Shown here one piece after another: positions 44,712-53,545 of a stretch of 64,000 bases of DNA. The stretch's first letter is position 1; each line of letters opens with the position of its first letter. The translations under genes were made by a program, and so were the position numbers. This stretch comes from Lentisphaeria bacterium. GTDB taxonomy: Bacteria > Verrucomicrobiota > Lentisphaeria > Oligosphaerales > Oligosphaeraceae. The stretch lies in the NCBI GenBank assembly GCA_016288215.1, contig JAEEYQ010000031.1, positions 90,782 through 154,781 on the forward strand. Reading direction: 5' to 3'. Under the pieces are notes generated by a model. That model worked only from the letters and a program-made list of their open reading frames with translations. It was not told where the DNA came from and did no database searches.

Positions 44712-47700
44712 TTACCGTGAGCCGCTCAGGCGGAGGGTCTTGATTTCAAAGGGACGGAAGGTCAGGCTGAATTTGCCGTCGCGGATAGGCATGGCCTTTC
44801 CTTCGGTGCCAGTCAGCTTGCGCTCCAACATGTCGCAAGGCACCGCCTCGCTGAAGTCTCCCGCCACATCCACCGTGCAGGTGGAGGCGGAGCGGAGGGA
44901 CTCATAGAGACGGATGATGACATCGTCGGAGCCGTCCTCGGCCAGTTTCATGGTTTCCAGCACAATGCCGTCGTTGTCGACATGGAGCAGTTCCTTGTCG
45001 CCGGCCTCGCCGCGTTTGCTCTGCTGCACCACCGCCGGCACGTTCAGCTCATAGGCGTCATGGATGGGATTTGCTGTCCCGAAGGGCGCATCCCAGAAGG
45101 TGAAGGCATAGGTGAACTCCTGCGAGCCCTTGTCAGCCGTCCAATCGGGGGCCAACGGAGAACGCAGCAGGGTCAGATTCATGCTGTTCTTCTCCACGTT
45201 AATGCCGTATTTGCAGTCGTTTAGGATCGCGGCGCCGCGCCGTTCCTCCACAAGGGCCGTCCATTTTTGGTTGCAGACCTCGAACCGCTGGGCGTCGAAG
45301 AGGTGGGAGGCGTGGGTCGGCCGCCGCACATGGCCGAACTGGATTTCATGGAGAGCATCCTCCGCCGCCACCTTGACGGGGAAGTTGACCTTGAGCATCT
45401 TATGGCTTTCCTGCCAGTCCACCACCGTGTGGAAGGTCAGCACAGGGGAACCCGCTTTCAGGATGATCTCCTGCGTCAACGTGGACTGGTTCAGCTTCCG
45501 CCGTACTTTCAGGCCGCCGAAGGCCGGGCCGCCAGGAATGACGGTGACCGTCGCCTTCTGCTCCAGCTCAAAGGGCGTGAGCTTGTATTGGCTGTCAATG
45601 TCCCATGCGTCAAAGCTGCTGGGCACGTCCTTGTACATGCGGAAAGCATTGCCGGGGGCGGCCATCATCTCCTGTCCGTCCGCCTTCAGCACCGCGCTGA
45701 CGACTTCGCCAAAGTCATTGAACTTGTAGATAACCACGTCGTTCTCCAGACAGTGGGCATTGGCCGTGACGGCCGCCGCCTGTTTCGGAGGCACGGTTTT
45801 CGCGGCCTTTGTGGCCTTTGCAGCCTTCTTTTCGGCCGTCGGATACAGAATCTTCCAGCCACAGGAGGGAATGTCACGGACAAGGGCCCAATTGCCGTCA
45901 GCCGCCTTCTGCACAGGCACGGCAGCTCCATCTTCCGTATACAAGGTGTCGCAGGGCACCTTCACCACGGCGTTTCGCCGCCATGAGAGGGAGTTGAAGA
46001 CGGCGATGACCTCAGAGCACGATTTCTTCATGTTGGTCACTCCGCGAATCAGGCTGTCTCGTTCCTTTGCCGCCATGTCTTCCGCCTTCTTCAGAATGGC
46101 GGCATGCAAGGCCCTGGCCTCCTGATAGACTTCGCCAATGGAAGAGCCTGGAATGATGTCGTGGAACTGGTTGAGCAGCACGCCTTTCCAAAGTTCGCCG
46201 ACCTCGTTGGCATCATAGGGGCGGGCTTTCAAAATCTGGCTCATGGCCCCCCATAATTCGACTTCCCGCAGGGCAAGTTCGCAGGCGCGGTTGCCCTTCT
46301 TGATTTTCGCCTGAGTCGTGTAGGTGCCGCGATGGTTCTGGAAATACAGCTCACCCACCCACGTGGGCAGCCCTTCCGTGGACTGCTCGCGGAAGAACGC
46401 CTCCGGCGTGTCCTGCCGACAGCGCGGAAGCCCCTCCAGGTCCCTCTCCCGCCGCAGGAACTCCAGATGCTCCCGCGTGGGGCCGCCGCCGCCGTCGCCC
46501 CAGCCGAAGGGAACCAGACGGGCTGAATGGGTGGCGTCCTTCTGACGGCGCTCCCGCCAGCGGGCCAAAATGGCCGAGGGACGCGTCTCCGAATTGTAGT
46601 CGTTGTGCAGATAGGACAGCACCTTCGTGCCGTCAATGCCCTCCCACCAGAACAGGTTGTAGGGGAAGGGATCGCCGCCATTGTAGGTCCAGAAGAGCTT
46701 CTGGGTGGAGAACCATTCGATGCCGCAGCCTTTCATAATCTGGGGGACGGCGCCGCTGTAGCCAAAGACATCGGGAAGCCACATCAGCCGATTGTCGACG
46801 CCAAATTCCTCTTTGAAGAAGCGCTTTCCGTAAAGGAACTGGCGGATGAGGGCCTCGCCGCCGCTGATGTTGGTGTCGGCCTCCACCCACATGGCGCCGT
46901 CGGGAATCCACTGGCCCTTGCGGACCGCCTGCCGAATGCGGACGTACAACTTGGGATAAAGGGTCTTCGTGCGGTTGTACAAATACGCCTGGCTCTGCAG
47001 GAAGCGGTATTCGGGATACTGCTCCATCAAGGCAAGCTGGTTGGAGAAGGTGCGGCAGCATTTCCGCTCCGTCTCGGCCAGCGGCCACAGCCACGCGACG
47101 TCGATGTGGGAATGTCCCACGCAGGTCATGGCAGGCGCCGTGCTGCCGTTATGGCAGGCAAGCAGGGGCTTGAGCACGTCCCGCGCGGCCTGGATGCCCT
47201 TCTGGACCTGGGCCTTCGGCAGCTCGAAATCCAAAACCACGGTGACCTTCTGGAGGCCGGCGTCGATTTCCGCGATGCGCAGGGAGTCCTTGTCCACGAT
47301 GCCGTCCCGCAGTTCCGTCAGGGTCACCAAATCCAGCCACAGCTGATAGGCCTCCTCATTCCATATTCCATAGGTGGAATCCCCCAGCCGATGGTTGTGT
47401 TTCGGTGGAGCGAAGCCGCTGAACTTCTCGGGGGCGGGGCCGCCGCCGCAGTCCCTGTAGTTGCCGCCGAAGGTCTCCAGAAGGATGTCGTAGGACTCGC
47501 CGCCCTTCGCCTTCGGAGTCAGCAGCAGTTCGCGGCCGCTGTGGTCGACGGCGCCCAGGGAGACGCCATTGCACCATACGATGGACTCGTCCGCGCCAGT
47601 TTGGGGCTTGAGCACAATCCGCTTGCCTGCGGCCGCTTTCTCCAGCTTGATCGTCCCTTTGAACCAGCCCAACGACCATTCCGTCCCCCAGACGTCTCCG

Positions 47701-47864
47701 ACGCCAATGGGCTTGAAGGTCTTCTTCTCCACATCCTTCGGACGAAGGCTGTCCTTCGTGACATAGCATTTGAGGGCAATGTGTCCAAGGGGTTCATAGA
47801 AGAGCCGAGGCAGATAATTGCGCCAGTTGTCAATCCGGTGCCGCCATTCAGGGTTCAAAGTCAT
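44712..47864 (-). CDS. Alpha-mannosidase, GH38 family
   Basis: 1050 residues without signal peptide. It hydrolyses terminal alpha-mannose, probably from imported N-glycan fragments. GHSHIDVAWLWPLAET holds the zinc-binding His/Asp, D365 in WLPDVFGYSG is the nucleophile, and FGWGDGGGGPTREHLE and LLNQFHDIIPGSSI are GH38 signatures; beta domains follow. A roughly 25-residue Ala/Lys-rich stretch near residue 700 (AEKKAAKATKAAK) looks like an inserted linker. AAAGGAG lies 8 bp before the ATG. The NahK-like kinase is immediately upstream on the same strand. Confidence 0.93.
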   Translation of the reverse strand: MTLNPEWRHRIDNWRNYLPRLFYEPLGHIALKCYVTKDSLRPKDVEKKTFKPIGVGDVWGTEWSLGWFKGTIKLEKAAAGKRIVLKPQTGADESIVWCNGVSLGAVDHSGRELLLTPKAKGGESYDILLETFGGNYRDCGGGPAPEKFSGFAPPKHNHRLGDSTYGIWNEEAYQLWLDLVTLTELRDGIVDKDSLRIAEIDAGLQKVTVVLDFELPKAQVQKGIQAARDVLKPLLACHNGSTAPAMTCVGHSHIDVAWLWPLAETERKCCRTFSNQLALMEQYPEYRFLQSQAYLYNRTKTLYPKLYVRIRQAVRKGQWIPDGAMWVEADTNISGGEALIRQFLYGKRFFKEEFGVDNRLMWLPDVFGYSGAVPQIMKGCGIEWFSTQKLFWTYNGGDPFPYNLFWWEGIDGTKVLSYLHNDYNSETRPSAILARWRERRQKDATHSARLVPFGWGDGGGGPTREHLEFLRRERDLEGLPRCRQDTPEAFFREQSTEGLPTWVGELYFQNHRGTYTTQAKIKKGNRACELALREVELWGAMSQILKARPYDANEVGELWKGVLLNQFHDIIPGSSIGEVYQEARALHAAILKKAEDMAAKERDSLIRGVTNMKKSCSEVIAVFNSLSWRRNAVVKVPCDTLYTEDGAAVPVQKAADGNWALVRDIPSCGWKILYPTAEKKAAKATKAAKTVPPKQAAAVTANAHCLENDVVIYKFNDFGEVVSAVLKADGQEMMAAPGNAFRMYKDVPSSFDAWDIDSQYKLTPFELEQKATVTVIPGGPAFGGLKVRRKLNQSTLTQEIILKAGSPVLTFHTVVDWQESHKMLKVNFPVKVAAEDALHEIQFGHVRRPTHASHLFDAQRFEVCNQKWTALVEERRGAAILNDCKYGINVEKNSMNLTLLRSPLAPDWTADKGSQEFTYAFTFWDAPFGTANPIHDAYELNVPAVVQQSKRGEAGDKELLHVDNDGIVLETMKLAEDGSDDVIIRLYESLRSASTCTVDVAGDFSEAVPCDMLERKLTGTEGKAMPIRDGKFSLTFRPFEIKTLRLSGSR

Positions 47865-47904
47865 ATTAGCATCTCCTTTTCATGAGTGGAAACAAGGTTT
47901 CACT

Positions 47905-47940
47905 TATATCCTATACTATATATTATATATTGTATATGTG
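47905..47940 (-). promoter_or_regulatory. TA-rich promoter region of the mannosidase gene
   Basis: A 36-bp stretch of almost pure A/T with ATACAATATATAATATAT on the minus strand, 40-75 bp upstream of the start. It contains several overlapping TATAAT-like cores. Confidence 0.4.
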
Positions 47941-48005
47941 ACAAGGCAAGGTCTGCAAAGGGCAAGCCGCATCGAAAGCGGCGGCGCCCGCTTTCCATCA
48001 AAAGT

Positions 48006-48033
48006 CGTAACTTGTTGATTTACAATGACTTAA
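48006..48033 (-). repeat. AT-rich near-palindromic box, copy 5
   Basis: Minus strand: TAAGTCATTGTAAATCAACA then AGTTACG. The sequence encodes the last residues KSL and the TAA stop of the kinase gene, so the box straddles the 3' end of a coding region. Confidence 0.6.
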
Positions 48034-49117
48034 GCAATTTCTGCATGGCATCGAACTGCTCCTCGATGGAGGCGACCAGTTTCAGTTGGGTGCGGCAGCG
48101 GTCCAGATTGTGGCCGGCGCGGTGAATCTTGAAGTAGACATCCCCCTCCAGATAGTCGGTCAGGAAGCGGATTCCGTTCTCCAACGGGATGAGCTTGCCG
48201 GCGAAGGGCAGTTCCGCCTTTTCCTCCGGAGTCAGGAAGGCCTTGGCGCTTTCCACATAGCCGCGCAGCAGAGCCTCGAACATGGGGAAGCGCATGGTGA
48301 CCTTGTCCAGGTCCAGCTCATCCTCCGCCGCCGGCGAGGTTCCGGTCCGCACCATGTCGCCGAAATCGTAGTGGACAAGACCCGGCATGGTGGTGTCCAA
48401 GTCAATGACAGCGAGGCCCTTGCCGGTCAAGTCATCGATCAGGACATTGTTGAGTTTGGTGTCATTATGCGTAATGCGTTCCGGGAAAAGGCCTTGCGCA
48501 GACATGTCCAACAGGCGGGAAGTCTCCTCCTTCCGTGCCATGACGAAATCCATTTCCTTCTGCACCTCCTTGAGGCGCCCCAGCTTGTCCTCCTTGGCCA
48601 CCTCTTCCAGACGGGCCAGCCGTTTCGGGGTGTTGTGGAAATTTACGATGGTCTCATGAAGCCTCGGGGCGGGCAAATCCGCCAGATCGCTTTGAAAGGC
48701 GCCAAAGGCCTTTGCGGCCTGATAGGCCTGATCCGCCGTCTCCAGAATGTCGTAAGTGCGCGCGTTTTCAATGAAGACATAGGCACGGAACCAGTTGCCC
48801 TGACCATCTCGGACCCAGGCAGCCCCATCGCGGGTCCGCAGCAGCTCAATGGTGCGCTTGACGGCCATCTGTCCATTCTGCTCCACCTTCCTCTGAATAT
48901 GATCCGTGACTCGGCACATGTTCTCCATCAGCTTCTCCGGCTGCGTGAACACATGGTGATTAATCCGCTGCAGGATGTAGTGCAGGCGGGCGCCGCCTTG
49001 GTCGCAGGTGACCTGCATGGTGTCGTTGATGTGCCCCGTGCCATACGGCACCGCCAAAAGGAAGGTCCCGTAGTGGACAAATTGATCGAAGATTTCGCGG
49101 ATCTCATTCTGGGTCAT
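48020..49117 (-). CDS. NahK-like sugar kinase (aminoglycoside phosphotransferase fold)
   Basis: 365 residues; AAAGGAG before the ATG at 49117. Motifs: GHINDTMQV (nucleotide loop), catalytic THNDTKLNNVLID (HxDxxxxN) and VIDLDTTMPGLVHYDFGDMVR (metal-binding Asp). The wording GHINDT, YILQRIN and HNDTK.NNVL resembles N-acetylhexosamine 1-kinase, which phosphorylates GlcNAc/GalNAc at C1. Position upstream of the GH38 mannosidase and the presence of nagA support amino-sugar salvage. Choline or homoserine kinase-like functions are less likely. Confidence 0.8.
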   Translation of the reverse strand: MTQNEIREIFDQFVHYGTFLLAVPYGTGHINDTMQVTCDQGGARLHYILQRINHHVFTQPEKLMENMCRVTDHIQRKVEQNGQMAVKRTIELLRTRDGAAWVRDGQGNWFRAYVFIENARTYDILETADQAYQAAKAFGAFQSDLADLPAPRLHETIVNFHNTPKRLARLEEVAKEDKLGRLKEVQKEMDFVMARKEETSRLLDMSAQGLFPERITHNDTKLNNVLIDDLTGKGLAVIDLDTTMPGLVHYDFGDMVRTGTSPAAEDELDLDKVTMRFPMFEALLRGYVESAKAFLTPEEKAELPFAGKLIPLENGIRFLTDYLEGDVYFKIHRAGHNLDRCRTQLKLVASIEEQFDAMQKLLKSL

Positions 49118-49168
49118 GGTGTTACTCCTTTTATCAACTATCAATGGTGAATGAATGGTTGGTTGCCA

Positions 49169-50020
49169 TCAGCAGTCCCGTGCATCCGGAACGGCCCCTG
49201 TGTCGACGACGATTCCGGCGTCCATGCGCTGTCGCAGGACCTCGTAAAGCAGCAGCGCGGTGGCCGTCGCCACGTTCAGCGAGTCGGCGGCTCCCATCAT
49301 CGGCAGACGGACACGGCAATCCGCCGCCTCCAGCCACTGCGGACTCAGGCCGAACTCCTCCGCTCCCATGACCAAAGCCACGGGCCCTGTGAAATCGGCG
49401 GCGGTGTAGAGCAAATCCGTGTGGGGCGTGGAGGCCACAATGGCGACACCATGCCCTTTCAGCCAGGCGATGGCGTCGGCGGTGGTCGCCTCCGCAATGA
49501 CCTGAGTGAACAGATTGCCGGTGCTGGCGCGGACCACATTTGGGTTGTAGAGGTCCGTGCGCGCGTCGCAGAGGATAAGGGCGTCCACGCCAGCGGCATC
49601 GGAAGAGCGAAGCATGGTCCCCAAGTTGCCTGGCTTCTCAATCTGCTCCGCCACGAGAAAAAAGGCGGGGGACTTCAGCGGAAGCAGCGCCTCCAGTCCT
49701 GTATGTCGTTGGGTACCAATGCCTAAGAGGCCCTCTGGACGGTCCCGATAGGACATTTTGGCGAAGGCCGCCGAGGTCACCTGAAACAGCCGCGCCCCCT
49801 GGGCCACGCACCGTTCCACAAGAGCCGGCTCATTGACCCCCTGATACAGCTCCGGACAAATGTAGAGCTCCTCAATGGGATAGGCGCCCTCCAAGGCCCT
49901 GACCAAAGCGCGATACCCTTCGATGAGCACCTTCTGGTCACGGTCGCGGTCGCGGCGATCGCGCCATTTGACGATTTGCTTGACGCGGGGGTTCTGCAGG
50001 CTGCTGAGCACGTCCATCAT
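49169..50020 (-). CDS. SpoU/TrmH-family RNA 2'-O-methyltransferase
   Basis: 283 residues. N-terminal substrate-binding domain, then the knotted SPOUT methyltransferase with EKPGNLGTMLRSSDAAG (motif 1), VMGAEEFGLS (motif 2) and RLPMMGAADSLNVATATALLLYE (motif 3). It methylates a ribose 2'-OH in rRNA or tRNA with SAM; the exact nucleotide (RlmB-like or TsnR-like) cannot be set. It follows the THUMP methyltransferase gene by 5 bp, so they form an RNA-modification pair. Confidence 0.9.
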   Translation of the reverse strand: MMDVLSSLQNPRVKQIVKWRDRRDRDRDQKVLIEGYRALVRALEGAYPIEELYICPELYQGVNEPALVERCVAQGARLFQVTSAAFAKMSYRDRPEGLLGIGTQRHTGLEALLPLKSPAFFLVAEQIEKPGNLGTMLRSSDAAGVDALILCDARTDLYNPNVVRASTGNLFTQVIAEATTADAIAWLKGHGVAIVASTPHTDLLYTAADFTGPVALVMGAEEFGLSPQWLEAADCRVRLPMMGAADSLNVATATALLLYEVLRQRMDAGIVVDTGAVPDARDC

Positions 50021-50025
50021 GGTCT

Positions 50026-51132
50026 TTACACCTCATACACCAGCAACTTACAGTCAATCGAACCGTTTTTGAGGGCATATTCCGCCTCTGGCTTCAGATG
50101 GATGGCCTGCTGCAGTCGTGGATTGCCCACCAGCAGGCACACACGCCATCCATGGAGCCGATGGACCGCATTGGCCAGCTCCTGATACAGCTGGTTGCTC
50201 GCGTCAAGACGGACGCCATACGGGGGATTGGCGATGAGCAGCCGCCGCGTCCCGTCCGCCGCCAGCTCCCGCAACGGCATGCGGCGGAAACTCAGCCGGA
50301 GTCCGGCGGCCTGAGCGTTGACTTGCGCGGTCTTCAACACCTCTTCATCCAAATCGAAGCCCGTGATGCGGGGCATCTGGCCCGCGACGCCACGACGCAT
50401 CTCCCCCCGCAGACGGCTCATCCGCTGAGCCATCTCCGGCGTGAAATTCGCCCATCGCTCAAAGCCGAAACGCTTCCGCCAAAGGCCCGGAGCATGGTTT
50501 CCCGCCCAAAGCGCCGCCTCAATGACCAAGGTGCCCGACCCGCACATGGGATCGACCAACGGCGTGGAACGGTCCCAGCCGGACAGCCGCAGCATGGCCG
50601 CCGCCAACGTCTCCTTGAGAGGCGCCTCGCCGCCGGATTGACGGTAACCCCGCTTGAACAGAGGTTCCCCTGACATGTCCAAATAGATGGTGACCCGCTC
50701 ACGGGCCCAATAGACGAAAATGCGGACATCCGGCGACTCGCGGTCCACATTGGGCCGCGCTCCAAACACCGCGCGGCATTGGTCCGCCACCGCATCCTTC
50801 ACCTTCAGCGTGACCATGTTCGGATTCTCGCCGCAGCTTTCATGGGCATAGGTGGCCACGGCAAAGGTCTGGCTCGGCGTCAGAAACTCCTGCCATTCCA
50901 CCTCGCGGCACGCCTCATACACATCCTCCAGAGTCCGCGCGGAAGTCCGTCCAAGCACCAACATAACTCTTTGACCGATACGGCTTTGCAGACACGCCCT
51001 GGCGCCATCGATCCAGTCCCCCAAAAAGGGAATCCCCCCATGGTTCAATCGGGCGGAGCGAAAGCCAAGTTCGCAGAGCTCGTCCCGAAGCACCCCTTCG
51101 GTCCCCGGTCCTGCTGTCACATAAAATTCCAT
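50026..51132 (-). CDS. THUMP-domain RNA guanine-N2 methyltransferase (RlmL/RlmK-N-type)
   Basis: 368 residues: an N-terminal ferredoxin-like/THUMP region (about 1-155) followed by a Rossmann methyltransferase with LVDPMCGSGTLVIEAA (SAM loop) and the catalytic NPPYG. The pattern matches the N-terminal enzyme of 23S rRNA m2G2445 methyltransferase; it lacks the second RlmK methyltransferase domain, so it is the short form. Cytosolic. Confidence 0.88.
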   Translation of the reverse strand: MEFYVTAGPGTEGVLRDELCELGFRSARLNHGGIPFLGDWIDGARACLQSRIGQRVMLVLGRTSARTLEDVYEACREVEWQEFLTPSQTFAVATYAHESCGENPNMVTLKVKDAVADQCRAVFGARPNVDRESPDVRIFVYWARERVTIYLDMSGEPLFKRGYRQSGGEAPLKETLAAAMLRLSGWDRSTPLVDPMCGSGTLVIEAALWAGNHAPGLWRKRFGFERWANFTPEMAQRMSRLRGEMRRGVAGQMPRITGFDLDEEVLKTAQVNAQAAGLRLSFRRMPLRELAADGTRRLLIANPPYGVRLDASNQLYQELANAVHRLHGWRVCLLVGNPRLQQAIHLKPEAEYALKNGSIDCKLLVYEV

Positions 51133-51167
51133 AATGACACCCTCCCCCGCGGGAGAAGATTTCCTTT

Positions 51168-51422
51168 CTATTTTCTCAACGCCTTTCCGCGGCGTTTGAC
51201 CAGCTCCAATTCCCCCTGAAAGAGATGACCGCGCTGAATCAGCTGCTGCAGCTTGACCTCCAGTTCCTGCCAGAGCGCCTCCGTCGGCGGGGTGTCATAG
51301 TCCCATTTGTCGGAGCCGGCGGGCAGGAACTGCCACTTTACCTTGTCCGCATGAAAGGAGACCCGGACTTCCCGTCGGCCGCCCTCATCGTCTTTGTCCA
51401 CCCATCCAATTGGTCGTCTCAT
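51168..51422 (-). CDS. Small conserved-type hypothetical protein
   Basis: 84 residues, charged, no signal or membrane segment. Beta-rich start (REVRVSFHADKVKWQFLPAG) and a helical amphipathic second half (WQELEVKLQQLIQRGHLF). Coding is supported by the exact fit between pyrF (1 bp away) and the rRNA methyltransferase gene, on the same strand. Function unknown. Confidence 0.7.
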   Translation of the reverse strand: MRRPIGWVDKDDEGGRREVRVSFHADKVKWQFLPAGSDKWDYDTPPTEALWQELEVKLQQLIQRGHLFQGELELVKRRGKALRK

Positions 51423-51423
51423 G

Positions 51424-52122
51424 TCAGCGCCTTTCCTCTGCGGCTCGAATTTCGGCGGTCACCGCCCGCGCGGCGGCCACAGGATCCTCCGCCGCCATGA
51501 TGGGACGGCCGACGACAATGAACTGGGCCCCCGCGGCGGCGGCCTCCCCTGGTGTCATGACCCGCTTCTGATCCCCTGCGCCGCAGCCGGCGGGCCGGAT
51601 GCCAGGGACCACCAGAAGGAAATCCGTCCCGCAGGTCTCCTGAACCAGTCGAATCTCCTTTGCAGAGCACACGACGCCCGCCAGCCCGCACTGTTTCGTC
51701 AAGGCGGCGAGCAGGCGAACCTGCTCCGCCGGTGGCCGCGAAATGCCCACCGCCGCCAGCTCCGCCTCATCCAAGCTCGTCAGCACCGTCACGGCGATGA
51801 CCGTGATACCACCTTGGGCACCGGCTTTGGCGGCCGCCTCCAACATGGCCGGCCCGCCGGACGCATGGACGTTGCAGAGATCCGCCCCGATGGCCGCGGC
51901 GGAAAGCACCGCATGGCTCACCGTGTTCGGAATATCGTGGAATTTCATGTCCAAAAAGACCTTCTTGCCGCGGTCCTTCAATCCTTTGACCACGGCGGGG
52001 CCTTCCTTTGTAAAGAGTTGTTTTCCAATCTTATACCATTCAATGGCATCTCCAAGACGGTCCACGGCCGCCATGGCCCTGTCCAAAGAGTCCACATCCA
52101 ATGCCACAATCGGTGTCGTCAT
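51424..52122 (-). CDS. pyrF: Orotidine 5'-phosphate decarboxylase
   Basis: 232 residues. It converts OMP to UMP, the last step of pyrimidine synthesis. The catalytic Lys/Asp array is FLDMKFHDIPNTV; PIVALDVDSLDRAM opens the barrel and LLVVPGIRPAG with VVGRPI bind phosphate. Standard length for the bacterial type I enzyme. Confidence 0.95.
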   Translation of the reverse strand: MTTPIVALDVDSLDRAMAAVDRLGDAIEWYKIGKQLFTKEGPAVVKGLKDRGKKVFLDMKFHDIPNTVSHAVLSAAAIGADLCNVHASGGPAMLEAAAKAGAQGGITVIAVTVLTSLDEAELAAVGISRPPAEQVRLLAALTKQCGLAGVVCSAKEIRLVQETCGTDFLLVVPGIRPAGCGAGDQKRVMTPGEAAAAGAQFIVVGRPIMAAEDPVAAARAVTAEIRAAEERR

Positions 52123-52140
52123 CGCGTGCCATCCTGTCCA

Positions 52141-52872
52141 TTAGGCTTCCGGGTGGGAAGCCATTTTCTCATTTATAATTGTAACTTGCTTATTACAAAC
52201 AACATACATCATTATAACACATAAAATGCAGCTGCAAGCCAAACCCAACATCACACTAAAGGCCAGCATGACCCTCACCCGGGGCACTGCCGGACGCCAG
52301 ACATTCAGCAACAGCATATCCATGTGTCCGAGTCTGTGATAGAGAACCCAATGCGCAAAATGATTCGCCAGAATGGGAATGATGACGACGTAGCGCACCA
52401 ACAGCCGATGGATGCGGCACACCGCCTCAAGGGCGGGACTTCCCGCAACTTGCGCGATTCTTCTGGCCAAGCGGTTCATTTCCAGCAACATCCACAACAC
52501 GGCCACCGTCAGGGCCACGACGCAGAAGGGAAATTGCATCTGCCCCATGCTGCGCAGAAACCATGTCAGAAACGGCGACATGCCCAAGGCAATGGCGCTC
52601 GCCAGCTGAAGGCGGAAGGCCTCGGGGCCGCACAGCAACGCGGACACCAAGGCAAGGGCCGCCGGAGCCACCTGCGCATAGCGCATCAATCCCAAGGAGG
52701 AGGAGGCCACGGCGACCACTCCGTATTCCCCCAAGACCCACGCCAACGCCACCGCCATGCCAAACATGCCGACGCCCATGGTCTTTGGTCGCCCTGCAAA
52801 TGATGGCGACGGCGACAGTGACGACAGCGGCGGCGGCGACGGATGAAACGGACTGGCCGTCTCCGACATCAT
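52141..52872 (-). CDS. Multi-pass membrane protein of unknown function
   Basis: 243 residues with a Pro/Ser-rich cytoplasmic start and about five hydrophobic helices (MFGMAVALAWVLGEYGVVAV, VAPAALALVSALLC, FCVVALTVAVLWMLLEM, YVVIIPILANHFAHW, MLAFSVMLGLACSCILCVIM). No family recognised. The start overlaps the stop of the GcvH-like gene by 4 nt, so the two are coupled. The last ~15 codons are AT-rich and resemble the AT-rich box family. Confidence 0.75.
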   Translation of the reverse strand: MMSETASPFHPSPPPLSSLSPSPSFAGRPKTMGVGMFGMAVALAWVLGEYGVVAVASSSLGLMRYAQVAPAALALVSALLCGPEAFRLQLASAIALGMSPFLTWFLRSMGQMQFPFCVVALTVAVLWMLLEMNRLARRIAQVAGSPALEAVCRIHRLLVRYVVIIPILANHFAHWVLYHRLGHMDMLLLNVWRPAVPRVRVMLAFSVMLGLACSCILCVIMMYVVCNKQVTIINEKMASHPEA

Positions 52873-53315
52873 AACTGGTCCAGATGACGAGCGTACTGCT
52901 GGGCGCTCATGAGGAGCTCCAGCTCATCCGGATCATCATATTCCATCTTATACAGCCAATGCTTGTTGGGATCCAGATGAAGCAGACTGGTGTTGTCCAT
53001 GACCTCCTTGTTCACCTCCAGCACGCGTCCGCTCAAAGGCGACCGCAGATGGTGGATATGATTGTGCATGTGGAGGTGAATGCAGAACGTGTCAATCTCC
53101 AGCTCATCTCCAGGCAACGGCATGTCAATGCTCAAAATGGAATCCATATCCTCCGCGAGATAGTCCGTGATGCCGACCGTCGCGACACAGTTCTCCTCAT
53201 CCGGCAGCACCCACACATGGCGGGCACTGAAGGACCGTTTGTCCTCCATTGGCTGCTCCACGGCCGCCGCGGCCACCTTTTCCTTCGGCTTTGCTTTTTT
53301 GCTGACTCTTGGCAT
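52869..53315 (-). CDS. GcvH-like protein lacking the lipoyl lysine
   Basis: 148 residues with AAGGGAGAG upstream. An Ala/Lys-rich N-terminal arm precedes a lipoyl/GcvH fold: HVWVLPDEENCVATVGITDYLAEDM, the SPLSGRVLEVN turn and the LYKME...LELLMSAQQY tail all align with glycine-cleavage H protein. The segment that normally carries ESVKA reads HLHMHNHIHH, so the modified Lys is Asn (residue 85) flanked by six His (80-89). It cannot be lipoylated there. A metal-binding or scaffold role is possible. No gcvT or gcvP is nearby. Confidence 0.8.
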   Translation of the reverse strand: MPRVSKKAKPKEKVAAAAVEQPMEDKRSFSARHVWVLPDEENCVATVGITDYLAEDMDSILSIDMPLPGDELEIDTFCIHLHMHNHIHHLRSPLSGRVLEVNKEVMDNTSLLHLDPNKHWLYKMEYDDPDELELLMSAQQYARHLDQL

Positions 53316-53545
53316 CGTCAATCTCTCCCTTTCTCATCCCATGAATCCCCTGAAGCACTTTTTTTTGCATTTTTGCCCGGGCATTCCATAGAAAACCAAA
53401 TTCATCACTCGAAAAAACGTTCTGCCGGGTTATGTTATACAGATATTTGAATCTGTCAAATCATTACGGGTAACTTTTTGCACTTTTTACAAGAAAAACA
53501 TCGTTTTTCAATCCAATTTTCACTATAACCCCTCAGGTGACCCCC

